Assembly (NCBI GenBank): GCA_025232375.1
Contig: CP060419.1
Coordinates: 1,797,001-1,861,000 of the forward strand
Source of the DNA: Pseudoxanthomonas sp. NC8
GTDB taxonomy: Bacteria; Pseudomonadota; Gammaproteobacteria; Xanthomonadales; Xanthomonadaceae
Direction of reading: 5' to 3'
DNA length: 64,000 nt
A program made the position numbers and the translations under genes. This document shows positions 39,795 to 49,806 of this stretch, one piece after another. Within the stretch, counting starts at the first letter, position 1, and each line of letters starts with the position of its first letter. The notes under the pieces were generated by a model. It worked only from the letters and a program-made list of their open reading frames with translations. It was not told the DNA's origin and made no database searches.

Positions 39795-40543
39795 TTATTC
39801 CACCTGCGCGCGCAGCTGCGGATCCAGTGCCACGCGCTCGTCGAACACGAAGCAGCGTCCCTCGTAGCCCTGCCCGCCGACCTGTTCGAAATAGCCGAGG
39901 ATGCCGCCGTCCAGCTGCAGGACGTTGTCCATCCCGTCCTGGCGCATCCATAGCGCCGCCTTCTCGCAACGGATGCCGCCGGTACAGAAGCTCACCACCG
40001 TGGCATCGCGCAGCGCATCCCGGTGCGGCGCCAGCGCCGCCGGCAACTCGGTGAAGCGCGTGATCGGCAAGGTCAACGCACCGGCGAACGTGCCGTGCTC
40101 GACTTCCTGCGCGTTGCGCGTATCGAGCAGCACCACCGGCCTGCCCGCGTCATCGCGTCCACCCTGCCCCAGCCAGCGCGTAAGGGTCGGCGGATCGACC
40201 ACGGGAGCCCGCTCGCCGGCGACCAGTGGCGTGGCCGCCGGATGCCGGAAGCTGATGATCTCCGCCTTCACCTTGACCTTAAGCTGGGCGAACGGCTCGC
40301 GCTCGCTGTGGCTGTACTTGGCCTGCAGGCCGGCGAAGCGCGGATCAGCGCGCAGGTCATCGATGAAGCCGCGCACGAGCGCGTCCTCGCCCGCCATGGG
40401 AACAGGTTGATGCCCTCCCCGGCCACGAGGATCGTGCCCTTGAGCCCGGCCTGCCCGGCCGCGGCGTGCAACCGGCCGGCAAGTCCGTGGGGATCGTTCA
40501 GCAGGGTGAAGTGATAGGCGGCGACGTTGAGCATGGGCGGCAT
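39795..40543 (-). CDS. trhO: tRNA uridine(34) hydroxylase TrhO (rhodanese domain), frameshifted
   Basis: YceA-family enzyme forming 5-hydroxyuridine at the wobble base. The N-terminal part is LNVAAYHFTLLNDPHGLAGR, then LKGTILVAGEGIN. The rhodanese domain has VVLLDTRNAQEVEHGTF and the catalytic Cys in VVSFCTGGIRCEKAALW. The break at 40398 reads TTCCCATGG where INLFLAGE (TTCCTGGCG) is expected. About 248 residues, a little short at the C-terminus compared with E. coli. Confidence 0.92.
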
Positions 40544-40612
40544 TGTAAGTGCCGGGCCTCGCAGCAGCCGCCCGCTACAGGCGTCCGAACGCTGGGGCCG
40601 CTCCCGCGCCGT

Positions 40613-40965
40613 TCAGTGCAGCAGCATCGGGGCAGGGCCATGGAATGGACCAGGAGGGCGACGATCGCGGTAAGGCGCGGCAGGACGAAGCCGGGGCGTC
40701 GGCGCAGCAGGTCGAGGAAGCCTTCGCGGCCATGCCGTCGCTCTGCCTCCCGGGCATGCTCGCGCCGGGATTGCTGGTAGCCATCGAGCAGGCGCCGCGC
40801 TTCAGGGTAGGCGGTCGCGTCGCGCAGCCACAGTGCACCGGTGGAAATGCCCCATGGGCCGGGCCGCGTTTCGTACCAGTCCACGGCGTGCGCGGTCAGC
40901 AGCTCGCGGACCTCGTCAGCCTCGTCGTCGGGCACGTTGCGCAGGTTGAACAGCAGTTTCGCCAT
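40613..40965 (-). CDS. DUF6164-type small membrane protein
   Basis: N-terminal DUF2007-like fold: MAKLLFNLRNVPDDEADEVR, DWYETRPGPWGISTGALWL. A basic linker follows (QSRREHAREAERRHG) and a single C-terminal helix (LPRLTAIVALLV). The frame as read runs on to 40498 into the trhO start. I suspect another indel at CTCCTGGTC (40650) and place the end at about 40613. Function unknown. Confidence 0.72.
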
Positions 40966-41043
40966 GCCCGCGATCATATCGTCGTCCGCCCGGGCGGCGG
41001 CCGCGCATCGGTTACCCTTGCCGCCCCCGCACACCCGCCGCCG

Positions 41044-41509
41044 ATGACCCGTATGTTCCGCCTGTCCCGACTGTCCGTCCTGCCCTGCCTGCTGTCCGTC
41101 CTGCTGCTGGCCGCGTCGTAAGGCCGGCAGCGACCGTATCCCGCCGGGCGGCAGCGTGGCCGAGCTGCAGCGCATCGACGACCGGGTCGGCAGCGGCGCC
41201 TTCGCCACCAGCGGCAGCGACGTGACCGTGCATTACACCGGCTGGCTGTACGAGCAGAACGCCGCGGACAAGCGCGGCCTGAAGTTCGACAGTTCGCGTG
41301 ACCGCAACGAGCCGTTCACCTTCCTGCTTGGCGCCGGCCAGGTGATCCGCGGCTGGGACGACGGCGTGGCCGGGATGCAGGTCGGCGGCAAGCGCACCCT
41401 GCTGATCCCGTCCGCCTATGCGTACGGGCGCAAGGGGGCCGGCGGGGTGATCCCGCCGAACGCCTCGCTGGTGTTCGAGGTCGAACTGCTCGAAGTCAAG
41501 CCGCACTGA
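41044..41509 (+). CDS. FKBP-type peptidyl-prolyl isomerase lipoprotein, frameshifted
   Basis: Prolyl isomerase anchored by a lipoprotein signal (LPCLLSVLLLAAC). The FKBP domain is complete: VTVHYTGWLYEQN, FTFLLGAGQVIRGWDDGVAG, LIPSAYAYGRKGAGGVIPPN, LVFEVELLEV. At 41112-41121 the DNA reads GCGTCGTAAGGCC, giving a false stop exactly at the lipobox Cys. GCGTGCAAGGCC would give AACKAG and join both parts. ATG 41044 starts the signal peptide. Confidence 0.9.
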
Positions 41510-41516
41510 GATCGCC

Positions 41517-42795
41517 GTGCCGGCTGCCTCGCCCCTGCCGGTTTCGAGCGCGCCCCTGCCCGGCCTGGCCGTCATCGGTGGCGGTCCGGCCGGACTGATG
41601 GCGGCCGAGGTCGCGCGCGCGGCCGGAGTCGACGTCGACCTGTTCGAGGCGAAGGGCTCGGTCGGGCGCAAGTTCCTGATCGCCGGCAAGGGCGGGTTGA
41701 ACCTGACCCATGCCGAACCGATGCCCGGCTTCGCGCGACGCTATGGCCCGCGCGAAGCCGGAGTCGCCGCCTGGCTGCGCGACTTCGGCCCGGACGACCT
41801 GCGCGAGTGGGCACGCGGGCGCGGGCGTGGACACCTATGTCGGCAGCTCCGACCGGGTGTTTCCGCTCGACCGCAAGGCCGCGCCGCTGCTGCGCGGCTG
41901 GGTGCGCCGGCTCAGGATGGGGCGTGCGCTTCCACGTCCAGCACCGCTGGCAAGGCTGGGATGCCGACGGCCGGCTGGTCTTCGACACGCCCGAAGGCGC
42001 GCGGCGGGTCGAGGCCGCAGCCTCGGTGCTCGCGCTGGGCGGCGCCAGCTGGCCGCAGCTGGGCTCCGATGGCGCCTGGGCGCCGGTGCTGCAGGCGCGT
42101 GGCGTCGAGGTCGCACCGCTGGTACCGAGCAACTGCGGGTTCGATATCGGCTGGAGCGGCCACTTCGCCCAGCGCCATGCCGGCGCGCCGATCAAACCCG
42201 TGGTCGCGCACTGGCGCGATGCCGACGGCAAAGAACACGCCCTGCAGGGCGATGCGTGGCTACCGCGACCGGCATAGAGGGCAGCCTTGTCTATGCGCTG
42301 TCGGCGACGCTGCGCGACGCGATCGCCCGCGACGGCAGGACGACGCTCTGGCTGGACCTGGTGCCCGGCCGCGATGGGGAGCGCCTGCGCCGCGACCTGG
42401 CACGGCCACGCAATGGCCGCAGCCTCAGCGAGCACCTGCGCCGGCAGGCAGGCGTGGACGGGGTCAAGGCCGCGCTGCTGCGCGAGGTACTGCCCATCGA
42501 AGCCATGGGCGACATGGACCGCGTCGCCGGCACGCTCAAGCGCCTGCCGCTGGTGCTGCAGGCGGCGCGGCCGGTCGCCGAGGCGATCAGCAGCGGCGGC
42601 GGCGTGCGTCTGGAGACGCTCGACGACGGATTGATGCTCGCCGCCGCGCCCGGCGTTTTCTGCGCCGGCGAGATGCTGGACTGGGAAGCCCCTACCGGCG
42701 GATACCTGCTGAGTGCCTGCTTCGCCAGCGGAGTTCGCGCCGGCCGCGCCGCTGCCGGCTGGCTGCAGGCCCGGGACCGGCAGCCCGCGCAGTAG
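41517..42795 (+). CDS. YhiN/HI0933-family FAD-dependent oxidoreductase, frameshifted
   Basis: Flavoprotein of the BaiN/YhiN group. The FAD motif is AVIGGGPAGLMAAEVARAAG, then GRKFLIAGKGGLNLTH, VLALGGASWPQLGSDG, and a C-terminal GEMLDWEAPTGGYLLSACFA (FAD-binding). Breaks near 41818, 41923 and 42255. About 420 residues. GTG 41517 is 7 bases after the FKBP stop, so the two are likely co-transcribed. The substrate is not known. Confidence 0.88.
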
Positions 42796-42862
42796 GGGGC
42801 AGGTCTGGTCCGGTAAAGCCCCGGGCGGCGCCCGGATTGCGGCCGCCCTCCCGGGTGGACAA

Positions 42863-43461
42863 TCAGGAGCTGCCGTCCTGCAGCAGCCTGGCGGCGTTCC
42901 CGGCTGACGACTTCGGGCTCGTGCACCGGCCTGCCCTGCCCGTCGAAGAATGGTGCCCCGGCCCGCCCGCCGCCCCAGGCGCGCGGCGATCACCGGGCCG
43001 AAGATGCGCACGCCGCCGGCCAGCAGGCGCAGCGGCGAGGCACTTACGGGTGCGGTAGCCGAGGCCGTGTTGGCCACGATCCGGTCACGCGGGCCGAACG
43101 CGGCATCGAGCTCGGCGGGAGCAGCCTCCAGCCACGTCACCACCACGCCGGTGTAGTACAGCTTCGGGTCGCGCGAGGTGTTGGCCAGCGGCGTGCGGCA
43201 GCAGGCGGAAAACCAGCGCAGCAACCCTTTCGGCCCCATCGACATGCACACCACGTGCTCCGCCCCGGCGGTGATCCGGATGGCGTCCGGAGCCGAAGCC
43301 GGGACGTCGGTGCCGCCACGCGGGTCGAGCAGGCCTTCCCCACCCGGGAAGCGGGCGAACGCCTGGCAATCGCGGCAATAGCATGTGGCCCGTGCATACA
43401 CGCGGGACAGGGCGAGTTCACCCCGCACCTGTCCGCACCGGCATCGCAACGGCATTTCCAT
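42863..43461 (-). CDS. GFA/DUF6151-like Cys-rich protein, frameshifted at the end
   Basis: Zinc-binding CENP-V/GFA-type fold: PLRCRCGQVRGEL, ATCYCRDCQAFARFPGG, MGPKGLLRWFSACCRTPLAN. The pattern matches DUF6151, which resembles but is not shown to be a formaldehyde-activating enzyme. The C-terminal third is read over two further shifts (42950 beside CCCCAGG, and about 42895) to a stop at 42863. The gene lies between yhiN and motC on the opposite strand. Confidence 0.75.
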
Positions 43462-43569
43462 GTCCTTGTCCTTCCATGTCCGCGGCCCCGTCCGACCGTC
43501 GCGGCAAGACTACCCGAAGGCGGTGCGCGACCGTGTCCGGGCCGGCCGCTCAAGTACCCGGGGGCGCAT

Positions 43570-43577
43570 GCCGATAC
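43570..43577 (+). promoter_or_regulatory. Possible sigma-28 -10 element before motC
   Basis: GCCGATAC preceded by TCAAGTAC (43550-43557) with a 12-base gap containing a GGGGG run. The gap is one longer than the other FliA sites, which a homopolymer error could explain. It lies only 8 bases before the motC ATG, so it would give an almost leaderless transcript. Weak. Confidence 0.35.
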
Positions 43578-43584
43578 GGGGTCC

Positions 43585-44325
43585 ATGGACATCCTCAGCC
43601 TCGTCGGTCTGATCCTGGCACTGGTCGCGCTGGTTGGCGGCAGCATCCTCAAAGGTGCCGGCGTCGGCTCGCTGTGGTCCTCGGCCGCGTTCGTCATCGT
43701 GATACTGGGCACGATCGCGGCGATCTTCGTGCACACGCCGCCTCCGGTGTTCAAACGCGCCCTGCGCATCGCCGGCTGGATCCTGAAGCCGCCGGCCGCC
43801 GACCGCGAGGCGCTGATGGCGCAGATCCTGGACTGGAGCAACATCGCCCGCCGCCATGGGGCCTGCTCGGCCTGGAGCAGCAGGTCGCCGAACAGGCCGA
43901 CCCGTTCCTGAAGAAGGGCCTGCAGATGCTGGTCGACGGCGTGGAGCCCGAGCAGATCCGGCACATGCTTGAGATCGATGGACGGCCATAACACCAAGGA
44001 CCTGGCCGCCGCCAAGGTGTTCGAGGGCATGGGCATCTACGCGCCGACCCTGGGCATCATCGGCGCGGTGTTCGGCCTGATCGCGGTGATGAAGAACCCT
44101 GGCCGACCCGAGCAAGCTCGGCCACGGCATCGCCGCGGCCTTCACCGCGACCATCTACGGCATCGCCTCGGCCAACCTGTTCTTCCTGCCGGTGGCCTCC
44201 AAGCTCAAGAGCGTGATCGCGCGGCGCACCGGCGAGCGCGAGATGATCATCGAGGGGCTGATCGCGATCGCCGGGGCGAGAATCCGCGCAACATCGAGTC
44301 CAAGCTCGCCGGCTTCCTGCACTGA
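43585..44325 (+). CDS. motC: Flagellar stator protein MotC (MotA paralogue), frameshifted
   Basis: Second stator channel subunit. MDILSLVGLILALVALVGGS at the start, then FVIVILGTIAAIFV, the helices GIYAPTLGIIGAVFGLIAVM and FTATIYGIASANLFFLPVA, and GEREMIIEGLIAIAGGENPR. Breaks at 43858, 43970, 44103 (AACCTGGCC read AACCCTGGCC) and 44277. About 246 residues. First gene of the large plus-strand chemotaxis island; its order with motD, parC and parP matches Pseudomonas-type clusters. Confidence 0.94.
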
Positions 44326-44335
44326 GGCCCACGGC

Positions 44336-45286
44336 ATGGCGCGCAGGAAGAAGCACGAGGAACACAGCAACCACGAGGCCTGGGCGATCCCCTACGCCGA
44401 CCTGATGACCCTGCTGCTGGCCTTCTTCGTGGTGATGTACGCCATCTCCACGCTCAACGAGGGCAAGTACCGGGTGATGGCCGACGCGCTCACCGCCGCG
44501 TTCGGTGGCGCCCCGCGCACGATCAACCCGGTGCAGGTCGGCAACCACCAGCTGCAGGGCGCCGACTACGACCGGCCCTCGCCGATCAAGTCCGGGGCCA
44601 AGCAGGGCCCGTCGGCGCCCTCGCCCGCTCCCAACCCGACCCTGCTGCCGGCGCTGGCCTCGCACATGCGCACCGGCCAGCCGATGGACGTGACCAGCCC
44701 CGAGTCCGTGCGCCGCGCGCGCCGCCAGCTCGGCGACATCGCCGCCCAGATGGAAGAGGCGCTGGCTTCGCTGGTCGAGGCCAAGCTGATCACCATCAAG
44801 CGTTCGGACTTGTGGCTGGAGGTCGAGATCAACAGCGACATCCTGTTCGACACCGGCTCGGCGGCGCTGGACCTGTCCGCGCGCGGGGTGCTGGCCAAGC
44901 TGGCCGCGGTGCTGCACGACACGCCCAATCCGGTCCGGGTGGAGGGCTACACCGACAACCAGCCGATCAGCACCAGCGCGTTTCCCTCCAACTGGGAACT
45001 GTCGGCGGGGCGCGCGGCCAGCGTCGTGCACCTGTTCGCCAGCCGGGGCGTGGCCCAGGAACGACTGGCCATGGTCGGCTATGGCGAATACCGGCCACGG
45101 GCCGACAACGCCACGCCCGAGGGCCGCAACCGCAACCGGCGCGTGGTCCTGATCGTGCTGGCCAACCCCGACGACGACACTCCCGCGCAGGACTCGGTCA
45201 AGACCATGGCCGCCGCGCCGATACCGGCTGTGGGCGCACCGCCCGCTGCCGGCAACGGCACCGTCGCGGTCGGCGCAAATCCATAG
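44336..45286 (+). CDS. motD: Flagellar stator protein MotD (MotB paralogue)
   Basis: Intact 316-residue partner of MotC. The N-terminal membrane helix has the proton-binding Asp in WAIPYADLMTLLLAFFVVMY. A long linker is followed by an OmpA-like peptidoglycan domain (ILFDTGSAALDLS, VEGYTDNQPIS, NWELSAGRAASVV). Starts 10 bases after motC. The Pro/Ala tail is typical of MotD. Confidence 0.95.
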   Translation: MARRKKHEEHSNHEAWAIPYADLMTLLLAFFVVMYAISTLNEGKYRVMADALTAAFGGAPRTINPVQVGNHQLQGADYDRPSPIKSGAKQGPSAPSPAPNPTLLPALASHMRTGQPMDVTSPESVRRARRQLGDIAAQMEEALASLVEAKLITIKRSDLWLEVEINSDILFDTGSAALDLSARGVLAKLAAVLHDTPNPVRVEGYTDNQPISTSAFPSNWELSAGRAASVVHLFASRGVAQERLAMVGYGEYRPRADNATPEGRNRNRRVVLIVLANPDDDTPAQDSVKTMAAAPIPAVGAPPAAGNGTVAVGANP

Positions 45287-45300
45287 GAGAGGACCGGACC

Positions 45301-46091
45301 ATGCGCGTATGGGCGATCGCCAACCAGAAGGGTGGCGTGGGCAAGACCACCACCACTACGCAGCCTGGGCCGCGGCTCGGCACTGCGCGGCCAGCGCGTG
45401 CTGCTGGTCGACCTCGACCCGCATTCTTCCTTGACCCGCGCCTTCGGCGTGCCCGCCGAGCCGGCACCGGAAGGCGTGCTCGAGCTGTTCGCCACGCCGC
45501 CGCAACCGTTGGCGGCGCTGGCCCGCTCCAGTGCGATCGACAACCTGTCATATGTCTGCGCGCAGACCGCACTGGCCACGCTGGAGCGACGCAGCGCCAA
45601 CCAGCCCGGCCTCTCGGCTGGCCCTGTCGCAGGCGCTCGCCCGGCACGCCGGCCAGCACGACTACGTGCTGCTCGACTGCGCGCCGACGCTGGGCCTGCT
45701 GATGATCAACGCGCTGGCCGCCGCCGACCGGGTGGTGATCCCGACCTAGAGCCGAGCCGCTGGCCCTGCACGGCCTGGCCGGCATGCGCCGCACCGCCGA
45801 GATGGTCGAACGCTCGCGCCGCCGGCCGCTGCCGGTGTCGGTCCTGCCCACGCTCTATGACCGGCGCACCCGCGCCGGCCATAAGCCCTGCGCAGGATGC
45901 AGGACGACCACGCCGAGCGCGTCTGGGAAGACGCGATCCCGGTCGACACGCGCCTGTGCAATGCCGAGCTGCTGGTGCAGCCGGTCGGCGAGGAAGGCGG
46001 CTACCCGGGCCGGGCGCTGTCGAGCTACCGGCGTGCGCTGGAGTGGATCCTGGCCGCCGAAGCCGAGCAGCCGCTGGAGCGTGCCGCGTGA
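45301..46091 (+). CDS. parC: ParA-like chemotaxis partitioning ATPase ParC, frameshifted
   Basis: Deviant-Walker ATPase. IANQKGGVGKTTTT at the start, VLLVDLDPHSSLTRAFG, YVLLDCAPTLGLLMINALAA and VLPTLYDRRTRAGH. In Vibrio and Pseudomonas ParC recruits chemotaxis arrays to the pole and hands them to daughters. Five frames of reading are needed: 45358 (CCTGGCCCTGG region), 45615, 45748 (CCCAGGCC read CCTAGAGCC, creating a false stop) and 45883. About 263 residues. The last bases GTGA overlap parP. Confidence 0.9.
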
Positions 46092-46798
46092 GCGCGGCGG
46101 CCGTGCTCGACGACTACCTGGACGACCTGCTGGTCGCCTCCGCTTCCCCTGCGAGCCCGCACCGGCGCCGGCAGCGCCGCCGGTGCCCGTCGCTGCGCCC
46201 GAGCCGCCCGAACAGCCCCGCATCGCCCTCGCACCGGCGCCGGCGATGCCGCCGCTGCCGCCGCGCACGCCCCCTGCCCCTGCACCCATGCCGGTATCGC
46301 GCGGCGCGGTCGCCGCCGCGGACCCTGAGGCCGCGATGCCGCACCGGCGCGCCACCGATCGCAGCTCGCGCTGGCTGCGCCTGCGCTGCGCAGGCAGGCC
46401 TACGGTACGGAACTGCTCAAGGTGCAGGAAGTCGTACTGCCCACCCCTCTTCTGCCGTTGCGCGGCACGCCGGGAGCCATGCTCGGGGTGATGAACCTGC
46501 GCGGTAAGGTGGTGCCGGTGCTGGACCTGGGCGTCCACCTCGGCCAGCCGTCGCAGGCCGGCACCGCGACGACCCGGATCGTGGTGCTGGAGGAGAAAGG
46601 CGAAACCTGGGCCTGCGCGTGTCCGCGGTCGAGGACGTGGTCAACCTCGCCGACCCGCAGATCGAGGGCCCCGATGACACGCGCGTCGGCCGCATCCACA
46701 GCGACCTGTTCCGCGGCATCGCCCGCCAGTCCGGCGATCCGGTGATCCTGCTCGACGCCTCCCGCCTGCTGGCCCCGGCCGGCGGTGCGATCCACTAA
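46088..46798 (+). CDS. parP: CheW-domain protein ParP, frameshifted
   Basis: GTG 46088 overlaps the parC stop. An N-terminal motif VLDDYLDDLL is followed by a long Pro/Ala-rich region. A C-terminal CheW-like domain follows (GTELLKVQEVVLPTPLLPLR, MLGVMNLRGKVVPVLDLG, LRVSAVEDVVNLADPQIEG). This layout matches ParP, which binds ParC and CheA to retain arrays at the pole. Breaks near 46150, 46385 and 46608 (ACCCTGGGC read ACCTGGGC). Confidence 0.86.
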
Positions 46799-46850
46799 AG
46801 GTCGACGCATGCCTGCCGCTACCTGTTCCGATCCCGATTGCGGAGACGCG

Positions 46851-47159
46851 ATGAGTACCGTGTCCCTGGGCGAGGACCTCGGCATCGAGGCCAGCGCCGA
46901 CCTCAAACAGCGCCTCGCGGCGCACCTGGAAGATCCGGCCGTCGCGCTGGACGGCGGCGCCGTGCGACGCGTGCATACCGCGGCGATGCAGGTGCTGTGC
47001 GCCTTCTTCCGCAGTCGGGCCCAGCTCGACCGCCGCACCGAACTGGTCGCCTGCAGCGACGCCCTGCGCGATGCGGCACGCCTGCTGGGCCTGTCCGCGC
47101 CGCTGGGCCTGGCGACCACTGAACAGCAAACGAAACAACCCGTGGAGAACGCCGCATGA
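46851..47159 (+). CDS. STAS-domain protein in the chemotaxis operon
   Basis: 102 residues from ATG 46851 (GCGGAG 5 bases before); an ATG at 46809 is in frame but less likely. Sequence: SLGEDLGIEASADLKQRLAA, VALDGGAVRRVHTAAMQVLC and LVACSDALRDAARLLGLSAP, a STAS/anti-sigma-antagonist-like fold. The position usually holding the phospho-acceptor Ser reads HTAA (Thr). It overlaps cheY by four bases (ATGA). Role in chemotaxis unknown; a scaffold or phospho-switch is possible. Confidence 0.8.
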   Translation: MSTVSLGEDLGIEASADLKQRLAAHLEDPAVALDGGAVRRVHTAAMQVLCAFFRSRAQLDRRTELVACSDALRDAARLLGLSAPLGLATTEQQTKQPVENAA

Positions 47160-47521
47160 GCGCACGCATTCTGGTAGTAGACGATTCGGCCTCGATGCGC
47201 CAGATGGTCTCTTTCGCCCTGACCTCCGCCGGGTTCGCGGTAGACGAGGCCGAGGACGGTAAGGTCGCGCTGGGCCGTGCCCGGGGCCAGCGCTTCAACG
47301 CGGTGGTCACCGACGTGAACATGCCGAACATGGACGGCATCGCGCTGATCCGCGCGCTGCGCGGCCTCCCCGACTACAAGTTCATCCCGATGCTGATGCT
47401 GACCACCGAGTCGGCCGCCGACAAGAAGGCCGAAGGCAAGGCCGCCGGCGCCACCGGCTGGCTGGTCAAGCCGTTCAATCCCGAGCAGCTGGTCGCCACC
47501 GTCCAGAAAGTCCTGGGCTGA
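47156..47521 (+). CDS. cheY: Chemotaxis response regulator CheY
   Basis: Intact 121-residue single-domain receiver. ARILVVDDSASMRQMVSFAL holds the acidic pocket; the phospho-acceptor Asp is in AVVTDVNMPNMDG. The switch Thr is in MLMLTTESAA and the invariant Lys in GWLVKPFNPEQL. It is phosphorylated by the CheA encoded next and binds the motor switch, or it may be a phosphate sink. No cheZ is present in the window. Confidence 0.95.
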   Translation: MSARILVVDDSASMRQMVSFALTSAGFAVDEAEDGKVALGRARGQRFNAVVTDVNMPNMDGIALIRALRGLPDYKFIPMLMLTTESAADKKAEGKAAGATGWLVKPFNPEQLVATVQKVLG

Positions 47522-47559
47522 AGCCCCACCGCCTCCACTCCACCCCGAGCCGCCCCGCC

Positions 47560-49531
47560 ATGAGCATGGACCTGCAACGCTTCCACGCCACCTACTTCGA
47601 GGAGAGCCGCGAAGGTCTCGATGCGATGGAGGCCGGCCTGCTCGCGCTGGAAGGCGGCAGCCTGGATCCCGAGGTGGTCAACTCGGTGTTCCGCGCCGCG
47701 CATTCGATCAAGGGTGGCGCCGCCACGTTCGGCTTCGAGAAGATGGCCGCGCTGACCCACGTGCTGGAGACGCTGCTGGACGAGATCCGCGCCGGCAAGC
47801 GGGCGCTGGCCGCCAGCGCGGTGGACGCGATGCTCGGTTCGGTGGACGTGCTGCGCGCGCTGCTGGCCGAAGCCGAACAGGGCAAGCCTGCCGACCCGGC
47901 GGCCGTGGCCGCCGTGCATGCGCGGCTGGGCCGGGAACTGGGCGCCGGCGCCGAAACCGCTGCTGTCGCCGCCAAGGAACCGGAGCCGGAGGGCTGGAAC
48001 ATCGCGTTCGCCCCGGCGCCGTCGCTGTTCATGAGCGGCAACGATCCGCTGCGCATCCTGCGCGAACTCGAGCACCTGGGGCGCCTGGACGTGGCCGCCA
48101 AGCTCGAGCGCCTGCCCGCCTTCAGCCAGCTCGATCCGCTGGAGGCGTGCATCGCTGGGACCTGGGCCTGCACGGCAAGGTTCCGCGCAGCGCGATCAAC
48201 GATGTGTTCGCCTGGGTGGTGGACGACTGCGAGCTGGACATCCAGCCGCAGGCGGCTGTCGCTGCTGCCGCGGTTGCCACCGCGCCAGCGGCGCCAGCCA
48301 TCCCCGCCGCGGCCGGTGGCGCAGTTGCCGCAGCGCCAGCCCCGGCCGCGGCGGCCGAGGCCGAAAGCTCGATCCGGGTCAGCGTCGACAAGGTCGATGC
48401 GCTGATCAACCTGGTCGGTGAACTGGTCATCACCCAGGCCATGCTCAAGCAGGTCAGCGGCGGCCTGGATCCGACGCTGGCCGAACGCCTGACCTCCGGC
48501 TGGAACTGCTCGAACGCAACACCCGCGACCTGCAGGAAGCGGTCATCGGCGTGCGCATGCTGCCGGTGGACGCGGTGTTCCGCCGCTTCCCCGCGCCTGG
48601 TCCGCGACCTGTCGGCGCGGCTGGGCAAGCAGGTGCGGCTGCGCACGATCGGCGAAGGCACCGAACTGGACAAGGGCCTGATCGAGAAGATCGCCGATCC
48701 GCTGGTGCACCTGGTCCGCAACTCGATCGACCACGGCCTGGAAGTCGCCGGAGGGCGCCGCGCCGCGGGCAAGGACGAGACCGGCACGATCACCCTGGCC
48801 GCCTCGCATGGGGCGGACACATCGTCATCGAGGTCGCCGACGACGGTCGCGGCCTGGACCGCGGCAGGATCCTGGCCAAGGCCGCCGAGCGCGGCCTGGC
48901 GATCCCGGACAACCCGACCGACGGTAAGGTGTGGGACCTGATCTTCCAGCCCGGCTTCTCCACCGCCGAACAGGTCACCGACCTGTCCGGCCGCGGCGTG
49001 GGCATGGACGTGGTCCGCAGGAACATCCAGGCGCTGGGCGGCGAAGTGCAGCTTGAAAGCGGCTCCGGCCGCGGCACCCGCGTGGTGATCCGCCTGCCGC
49101 TGACCCTGGCCATCCTCGACGGCATGGTCGTGTCCACCGGCGACGAGATCCTGATCCTGCCGCTGAGCCACGTGCTCGAGGCGCTGCAGCCGCAGGCCGA
49201 CGACATCCGCACCGTCGCCGGCGAAGGCCGCGTGCTGCGCGTGCGCGGCGAGTACCTGCCGATGCTGTCGCTGGCCGGTCACTACGGCTTCCATGGCGGC
49301 AACCGCGAGTCGCTGGTGGTGGTGGTCGAAGGCGATGGGCAGAAGCTCGCGCTTGAAGTCGAGGAACTGGTCGGCCAGCAGCAGGTCGTGGTCAAGAACC
49401 TCGAACGCAACTACCGCCGCGTGCCCGGCATCTCCGGCGCGACCATCCTCGGCGACGGTCGTGTCGCCCTGATCGTGGACGTGGGCGGCCTGATCCGCCT
49501 GCGCCACCAGCAGCTGCCGCAGGCAGCCTGA
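47560..49531 (+). CDS. cheA: Chemotaxis histidine kinase CheA, frameshifted
   Basis: One HPt domain with the phospho-His in FRAAHSIKGGAATFGFEKM. A second region (LRILRELEHLGRLD) is followed by an Ala/Pro linker, a dimer domain (VDALINLVGELVITQAMLKQ) and an ATPase domain with N-box VRNSIDHGLE, G1 VADDGRGLD and G2 LSGRGVGMDVV. A CheW-like regulatory domain ends it. Breaks near 48155, 48500 (CGCCTGGAA read GGCTGGAA), 48593 and 48810. About 657 residues. Confidence 0.95.
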
Positions 49532-49712
49532 GCTAGGCGCCCCGCGGGCGCCACGCCGGGTGCAGGTCCGCGGGCGCACGGCGCCCGCGTCTTCGCCGCT
49601 CCGCTCCGCCACCCACGGCCGGTGTCCATGCGGCACCGCTGCGCGACGCACGAAGATGTGGCGCCCTTCGCAGAACCAGCTGAACAGCTTCCATATGTTC
49701 AGGGTTGGTTTG

Positions 49713-49739
49713 TCAAGTCGCTCCGCACAGCGCCGTTAT
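49713..49739 (+). promoter_or_regulatory. Sigma-28 promoter before the first chemoreceptor gene
   Basis: TCAAGTCG, 11 bases, GCCGTTAT. Correct FliA spacing, 67 bases before the ATG. The region just before it (49532-49712) holds no gene. Confidence 0.8.
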
Positions 49740-49806
49740 TCCGGATGCACGGCCCTCATCCGTGCCGCCCGCTCTGCGGTGCGTCGCCACCAGACCGGAC
49801 AACGCC

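Noticed and set aside
41112-41121. Truncated FKBP leader peptide gene ending at TAA 41119.
   Set aside because: Replacing TCGTAAGG by TGCAAGG restores a textbook lipobox and joins signal peptide and enzyme.
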